Of a stretch of 7,681 bases of DNA, positions 4,483 through 7,681 are shown one piece after another. Under the pieces are notes generated by a model. That model was not told where the DNA came from, ran no database searches, and worked only from the letters and a program-made list of their open reading frames with translations. Location: NCBI GenBank assembly GCA_964433905.1, contig CAYSSM010000027.1, positions 1 through 7,681 of the forward strand, given 5' to 3'. A program made the translations under genes and the position numbers. How positions within the stretch are numbered: position 1 is the stretch's first letter; every line of letters starts with the position of its first letter. The stretch comes from CAYSSM01 sp964433905 (lineage in GTDB: Bacteria > Patescibacteriota > UBA1384 > UBA12157 > JAENIV01).

Positions 4483-5670
4483 TTAAAGTTGTCGTATTCC
4501 GCGGCAGCGGGTAAGTCCGAATGGATAGACTGGGCAAGCGTTGTAGAGGCAATGTGACTTTGGACACGCCTCCGGCAAGATGTCGTCTCTCAACGCGATG
4601 GTCAGGGCATCAAAGAGTTCGTCGAGTGTGAGAACAGTCGGTTCAATGTCGGTGGCTTTATAGCCGCCGTTCATACAGATATAGACACCCCTGATGGGGT
4701 TTTTGGGCAGGTATATGTTCTTACAAAGATCCATCTTACTTTTTTCCAGATCGGCCAGATTGTATTCGGCGGCAACTTGACGCTTATTCATCTCCAGAAC
4801 GCGCCAGATTTTGCCGATTTCAATCCGCTGGTCGGAAGTAAGATTACCCGAAACAAAGACATGGCCATTTTCGGTATTACGATGAATACAGACAGTGCAG
4901 AAACCGCCTTGTTGGGTGCGTGAAAACGAGCCGACTTCACGGATAGGACTTTCGATAATTGCGACTTTTACGGCTTTTTGCGGAGTGTAGACATGCCTTA
5001 TTTCGGCCTTGGCCTTGAACTCTTCTTGAACCACGGTCCAAAAATAAACTTGTTGCATGTAGATATCTTCGAGGATGAAGCAGACTTCCTTGATGAGTTT
5101 GCTTTCATGACGGTGGTAGCGCCGTCGCAGACTGGTAATTAGTTTAGGGAAAGAGAAGTTCTCTAACAACTTGACTTTTTCGACGATATCATCACTTGTC
5201 CCCAGTTCTCTGAGCGTTAAACTTGAGATTATGGGTCCTTCAAGATCATGCATCCTGATATAGCTTAGGGTATCAATCAACGCCAAATCATCGGCGATTC
5301 CCAGGAATTCGGCAACCAAATCGGTGGCGCATAATCCCGGGCATTTGTCGTGGGGATGATGGTCGAAACGGCTTTCCCAGACATCGAAGGCGATCCAGCC
5401 GTCCTTTTCAAATTCTTCGGCCGTGCGGCCGTCAGGGGGAGCTTCTTGCGAATAAAACTTAATCGGGGCACTTTCGATGCCGATGAAAACTTTAGGATGC
5501 CGTAGAGCCAGCCAATAAGCGGCGATCCCGTCAAGGTCAGGGTTATTGTGAAGAACCACAGCCTTGACGATGAATGCCTGCTTATTTTTCAAGCGAAGTT
5601 TATCCTCATCGGATAAAGTGAAGGCTGTGCCTTCAACTAATCTCTGAATGTCCGCATCTGTGATTGTCAC
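4483..5670 (-). CDS. DHH-superfamily phosphoesterase-like protein with C-terminal cysteine cluster
   Basis: The product has 395 aa from GTG at 5670, chosen because AAGGAAGG lies five bases upstream. A TTG at 5688 is in frame but has no such site. Residues 35-55 (IVKAVVLHNNPDLDGIAAYW) carry DHH motif I (H41, D45, D47). D96 in WIAFDVWE fits motif II, D103-H104-H105 (FDHHPHDK) is motif III and H141-D142 (MHDLEG) fits motif IV. A two-metal phosphoesterase site is therefore complete. Family members cleave phosphodiesters or pyrophosphate in nucleotides or short nucleic acids; the substrate here is unknown. The usual DHHA1 glycine motif is not obvious. Instead the last 30 residues hold Cys369, 374, 379 and 389 (CX4CX4CX9C), a possible metal or iron-sulfur site. 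It has its own promoter and terminator. The superfamily call is fairly secure and the specific function is not. Confidence 0.72.
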   Translation of the reverse strand: MTITDADIQRLVEGTAFTLSDEDKLRLKNKQAFIVKAVVLHNNPDLDGIAAYWLALRHPKVFIGIESAPIKFYSQEAPPDGRTAEEFEKDGWIAFDVWESRFDHHPHDKCPGLCATDLVAEFLGIADDLALIDTLSYIRMHDLEGPIISSLTLRELGTSDDIVEKVKLLENFSFPKLITSLRRRYHRHESKLIKEVCFILEDIYMQQVYFWTVVQEEFKAKAEIRHVYTPQKAVKVAIIESPIREVGSFSRTQQGGFCTVCIHRNTENGHVFVSGNLTSDQRIEIGKIWRVLEMNKRQVAAEYNLADLEKSKMDLCKNIYLPKNPIRGVYICMNGGYKATDIEPTVLTLDELFDALTIALRDDILPEACPKSHCLYNACPVYPFGLTRCRGIRQL

Positions 5671-5675
5671 TGTCA

Positions 5676-5683
5676 CCTTCCTT
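5676..5683 (-). promoter_or_regulatory. Shine-Dalgarno site that decides the DHH-type gene start
   Basis: Minus strand AAGGAAGG, then five bases (TGACA), then GTG at 5670. The GTG at 5676 overlaps this site and the TTG at 5688 lies upstream of it, so neither could use it. Confidence 0.7.
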
Positions 5684-5705
5684 GTCAAGTTTCGAAATTA
5701 CAAAA

Positions 5706-5734
5706 ATTATAGCATAAGAGAACGGTTTTGTCAA
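5706..5734 (-). promoter_or_regulatory. Consensus sigma70 promoter of the DHH-type gene
   Basis: Minus strand TTGACA (5734-5729), exactly 17 bp, then TATAAT (5711-5706), preceded by TGC, which also forms an extended -10. Both hexamers are perfect. Transcription should start near 5699, giving a leader of about 29 bases. This predicts strong, possibly constitutive expression. Confidence 0.9.
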
Positions 5735-5762
5735 CCATTTTAAAATACCGATGGAATTCAAA

Positions 5763-5796
5763 AACCCCCACTTCCTATGTAGGTAGTGGGGGTTTC
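5763..5796 (-). terminator. Intrinsic terminator after the 325-aa gene
   Basis: AAACCCCCACT (5763-5773) pairs perfectly with AGTGGGGGTTT (5786-5796), with an inner CCT/AGG. On the minus strand the stem runs into six T residues. It lies about 25 bp past the stop at 5822 and separates that gene from the promoter at 5706-5734. Confidence 0.88.
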
Positions 5797-5821
5797 GCTT
5801 GTTATTTAGTTGTCTTGCGCC

Positions 5822-6799
5822 TTAGCGGCGCTTGCCGTTTCTCTTGCCGGGCTTGACAGGCTTGTCCGGACTCTGGCGATCGGCGGCGCCGACACGCTTG
5901 AACTCTTCCATCTCTGCGAGAGTGGTCAAACCGTTCTCTTCCTGTTGTTCGCGGAAGGGCGCGGCCCACTTTTGGGCCTTGGCAAGCTCGATAGCTTGCC
6001 CGCAGGTAATCTCGCCGGCGGCGATAGCCTGGCCGAGTTTCACCCGCACGTCGACGATCTGCCCGTCGATGGTGTCCTGGGCGTTGAGGTGCAGACCTTC
6101 GGCGCTGAAGGCATCCATCATCTGCTTCCATGCTGTTGGGGCAACCGCGAGGTCGACGGTCAGATCCTGCTCAACCAGGATATCGATGACCTCGTCGACC
6201 GTCCTTTCTTGCTTGGCAATGCGAATCTGCCCCCAGAGAAAGGCCGTCTGTTCGAAGTTCCTGTCGCGATACACGGCGCTCGGCTTAACGCGACCTCCGC
6301 GGGCCATAAGCCCATCATTCAGCTCGCGATAGGCTTTGGACATCCTCTCGCGGTGAGCAGCTACCGACGCTTCCTTGCGGGCGGCCAACTGGAAGATATC
6401 CAGGCTGGCGACGCTAGCGGACGCCGGAGGCTCGGGAGCGAGCTCGACGGGAGGAGCAGCAACGGTAGGCTCGGGTGTGGGAGCTGGTTCGGGTGTAGGT
6501 ACGGAAACTGCGGCGGTGGGAGTCACCGAATCGTCCGCGGCAACGGGCGGCTGAGCATCCTCAACTGCTCCTTCCAGAAGACGGCTGGTCTGAGCGGCGT
6601 CGTCCTCCTCGGATTCGGCCTCCTCGGCATCAGCTTCGGCACAGATTGACTCGAGAACTTCATGGACGATCCCGGGGATCTTGTCGATGATGCATTGCTC
6701 GGCGGCCGTGGCGGACTCGTTGATGAGACTCACGAGTTCGATTCGCAGTCCAGCAACGGCTTTCCGAAATGCACCTTCTGTCACGAACTTTTCTGCCAT
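5822..6799 (-). CDS. Unrecognised 325-aa protein: helical ends, acidic patch, Pro/Ala-rich linker, basic tail
   Basis: The ATG at 6799-6797 has AAAGGGG seven bases upstream. The frame stays open further upstream, but that stretch crosses the hairpins and the neighbouring gene. Residues 1-55 look helical (FRKAVAGLRIELVSLINES). 54-68 are strongly acidic. 82-127 are a low-complexity linker of Pro, Ala, Val and Thr with PTPEPAPTPEPT. 134-300 form a second mostly helical domain (for example TVDEVIDILVEQDLTVDLAV), and 312-325 are basic (KPVKPGKRNGKRR). There is no signal peptide, membrane helix or catalytic motif that I recognise. An acidic then basic layout with a flexible linker could suit a structural or nucleic-acid-associated protein, but that is only a guess. 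G+C is much higher than in the left half of the window. Hairpins precede and follow it. Confidence 0.75.
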   Translation of the reverse strand: MAEKFVTEGAFRKAVAGLRIELVSLINESATAAEQCIIDKIPGIVHEVLESICAEADAEEAESEEDDAAQTSRLLEGAVEDAQPPVAADDSVTPTAAVSVPTPEPAPTPEPTVAAPPVELAPEPPASASVASLDIFQLAARKEASVAAHRERMSKAYRELNDGLMARGGRVKPSAVYRDRNFEQTAFLWGQIRIAKQERTVDEVIDILVEQDLTVDLAVAPTAWKQMMDAFSAEGLHLNAQDTIDGQIVDVRVKLGQAIAAGEITCGQAIELAKAQKWAAPFREQQEENGLTTLAEMEEFKRVGAADRQSPDKPVKPGKRNGKRR

Positions 6800-6804
6800 T
6801 ACGG

Positions 6805-6820
6805 CACCCCTTTCCGGGTG
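6805..6820 (-). promoter_or_regulatory. Small hairpin overlapping the ribosome binding site of the 325-aa gene
   Basis: CACCC (6805-6809) can pair with GGGTG (6816-6820). On the minus strand the 3' arm covers part of the AAAGGGG ribosome binding site. It could limit translation when folded. The stem is only five pairs. Confidence 0.35.
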
Positions 6821-6827
6821 TAAAATG

Positions 6828-6854
6828 AAGGGGAGTTGCAATGCAACCCCCCTT
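6828..6854 (-). terminator. Hairpin between the two G+C-rich genes (weak terminator or attenuator)
   Basis: AAGGGGAGTTGC (6828-6839) pairs with GCAACCCCCCTT (6843-6854) with one A:C mismatch and loop AAT. On the minus strand it is followed by CATTTTAC, only a short T run. It lies 15 bp after the stop at 6870 and about 30 bp before the next start. No convincing promoter lies between the two genes, so some read-through is likely needed for the downstream gene. Confidence 0.55.
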
Positions 6855-6869
6855 TTGAAACGAACCATA

Positions 6870-7681
6870 CTACTGCGCCAGGAGACGTCGAGCTTGCTCG
6901 ACATCATCCTGACTTGCTGGGACATAACGTGCCGGTCCGGTTTGCTCGGTCCCGACAGCTTCCGCCTCGGCGTCAGCTTGCGCCGCTTCAATCTCTGTGA
7001 GTTTGAAGCGGCCTTGCCGCTTTAGCTCATCATCTGGGGTCGGCGAACCTTCCGGGCCAGTACCATGGCCGATCGACGGAATGCAGTTGACAAAGTAGAC
7101 AATACTTACCGACGACTTCGCCGGTATCATGTCTATTACCTCGTCTAACGGCACGGAAGCGCCACCGATGATCCTCTGGATGAACTCATCCTCGAGGTCG
7201 GCGACCTTCTTGCCGCTCACCACGAGCCGGCCGCTGCCGAGAATGTAGCGACCAAAAGTTTTGGCGTTGAAATCATCTCGGATTGTCACGCCTTCGGTTG
7301 GTACCGGCACATTGCCGATGTTCTCGCGGGAAAGGGCGAAGGCGACCTTCGCGCCGACCGCGAACTTTGCCTCGACTGTCTCATCGGATCCGGCCCATTT
7401 GAATGAACCGTCTCCTTTTGCGCAGTCGGCATAGCCCTTCCACTTCTTGATGACGGTTGTGCCGTCGCAATAGAGGGCGATCTTTGCTGGACCGGCATCG
7501 TAGCCGAAGTAATCTCCGGAATCAGTGTTAGTCATATCCGGTTCCGGCTTTGCTTCCGGTTTCTCACTGCTTCCGATTACTTGGCGTAGCCAGCCAACGA
7601 AGCGCTGCCAGAGATAGCCGAACCCATTAATCAGGGCCCAGATCAATCCGAGCAGGCCAATGATGGCCAGCAGCCACCAGA
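6870..7681 (-). CDS. Unrecognised membrane-anchored protein (5' end outside the window)
   Basis: The frame is open from the right edge to TAG at 6872-6870, giving 270 codons including the stop, so the real start probably lies beyond 7681. A TTG at 7646 is possible but has no ribosome binding site. The first visible residues, WWLLAIIGLLGLIWALINGF, then GYLWQRFVGW, form one strong membrane helix ending in basic and aromatic residues. A charged linker follows (SSEKPEAKPEPD). The soluble part reads DYFGYDAGPAKIALYCDGTT, then FAVGAKVAFALSRENIGNV and ISIG-like strand-rich segments, and the last 50 residues are Ala/Glu/Gln-rich helix (IEAAQADAEAEAVGTEQ). I recognise no domain. It sits upstream of the 325-aa gene on the same strand, with a hairpin between. 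Confidence 0.65.
   Translation of the reverse strand, partial: WWLLAIIGLLGLIWALINGFGYLWQRFVGWLRQVIGSSEKPEAKPEPDMTNTDSGDYFGYDAGPAKIALYCDGTTVIKKWKGYADCAKGDGSFKWAGSDETVEAKFAVGAKVAFALSRENIGNVPVPTEGVTIRDDFNAKTFGRYILGSGRLVVSGKKVADLEDEFIQRIIGGASVPLDEVIDMIPAKSSVSIVYFVNCIPSIGHGTGPEGSPTPDDELKRQGRFKLTEIEAAQADAEAEAVGTEQTGPARYVPASQDDVEQARRLLAQ

Noticed and set aside
4358..4567. Small minus-strand ORF (69 codons) over the repeat and terminator
   Set aside because: It overlaps the C-terminal end of the DHH-type gene in another frame, then the terminator and the MITE-like repeat. No ribosome binding site or protein-like pattern is visible.
5810..6649. Long open frame on the plus strand (279 codons)
   Set aside because: It lies antisense to the 325-aa gene and is a product of high G+C, with few chance stops. 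It has no ribosome binding site, and its composition shows no domain-like pattern.
7286..7498. 70-codon minus-strand ORF inside the membrane-anchored gene
   Set aside because: It is an out-of-frame shadow of the larger gene, rich in Ser, Arg and Pro, with no start signal.

Overview
The window looks like a scaffold from an uncultivated bacterium. The best guess is a member of the Patescibacteria (Candidate Phyla Radiation). This rests on the order PrgI, TraC-like, VirB4-like in a type IV secretion-type operon, on a long NIF3/DUF34 protein, and on small palindromic repeats between genes. It is an inference from gene content, not a proven assignment. Exactly 100 Ns at 1666-1765 mark a scaffolding gap whose length is probably nominal. 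The two sides of the gap should not be assumed to be closely adjacent.

Layout. (1) Positions 1-1586, minus strand, hold a tightly packed piece of a type IV secretion/conjugation-type operon. In transcription order it contains a 48-codon ORF that repeats the first 13 codons of prgI, then prgI itself (two-helix membrane protein), a TraC-like protein matching the N-terminal part of VirB4, and the first 75 residues of a VirB4-like ATPase running off the left edge. (2) Positions 1766-2280, plus strand, encode the C-terminal 170 residues of S-adenosylmethionine synthetase (MetK), cut by the gap. (3) Positions 2283-3230 are a REP/RAYT locus. A single-strand (HUH/Y1) REP-associated transposase gene is bounded by half-REP sites and flanked on both sides by 47-51 bp BIMEs (GTAG-hairpin-linker-hairpin-CTAC). 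The locus fills the space between the convergent genes metK and the NIF3 gene. (4) Positions 3276-4284, minus strand, hold a NIF3/DUF34 gene with a good sigma70-type promoter. (5) Positions 4322-4412 hold a 91 bp MITE-like palindrome. (6) Positions 4445-5734, minus strand, form a self-contained single-gene unit: a consensus promoter (TTGACA, 17 bp, TATAAT), an unfamiliar DHH-type phosphoesterase with a C-terminal cysteine cluster, and a CCCCCAC/GTGGGGG hairpin. (7) Positions 5763-7681, minus strand, hold two unrecognised genes of visibly higher G+C: a membrane-anchored protein (5' end outside the window) and a 325-aa protein with an acidic, Pro/Ala-rich linker. Hairpins follow both genes.

How the parts relate. 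The secretion genes probably act together in one membrane machine. The transposase probably acts on the REP/BIME copies around it. The DHH protein and the two G+C-rich genes have the look of accessory cargo, but their functions cannot be read from sequence alone. The strongest candidates for something new are the nested REP-RAYT-REP architecture, the duplicated prgI start beside a palindrome, and the DHH protein with its cysteine cluster.
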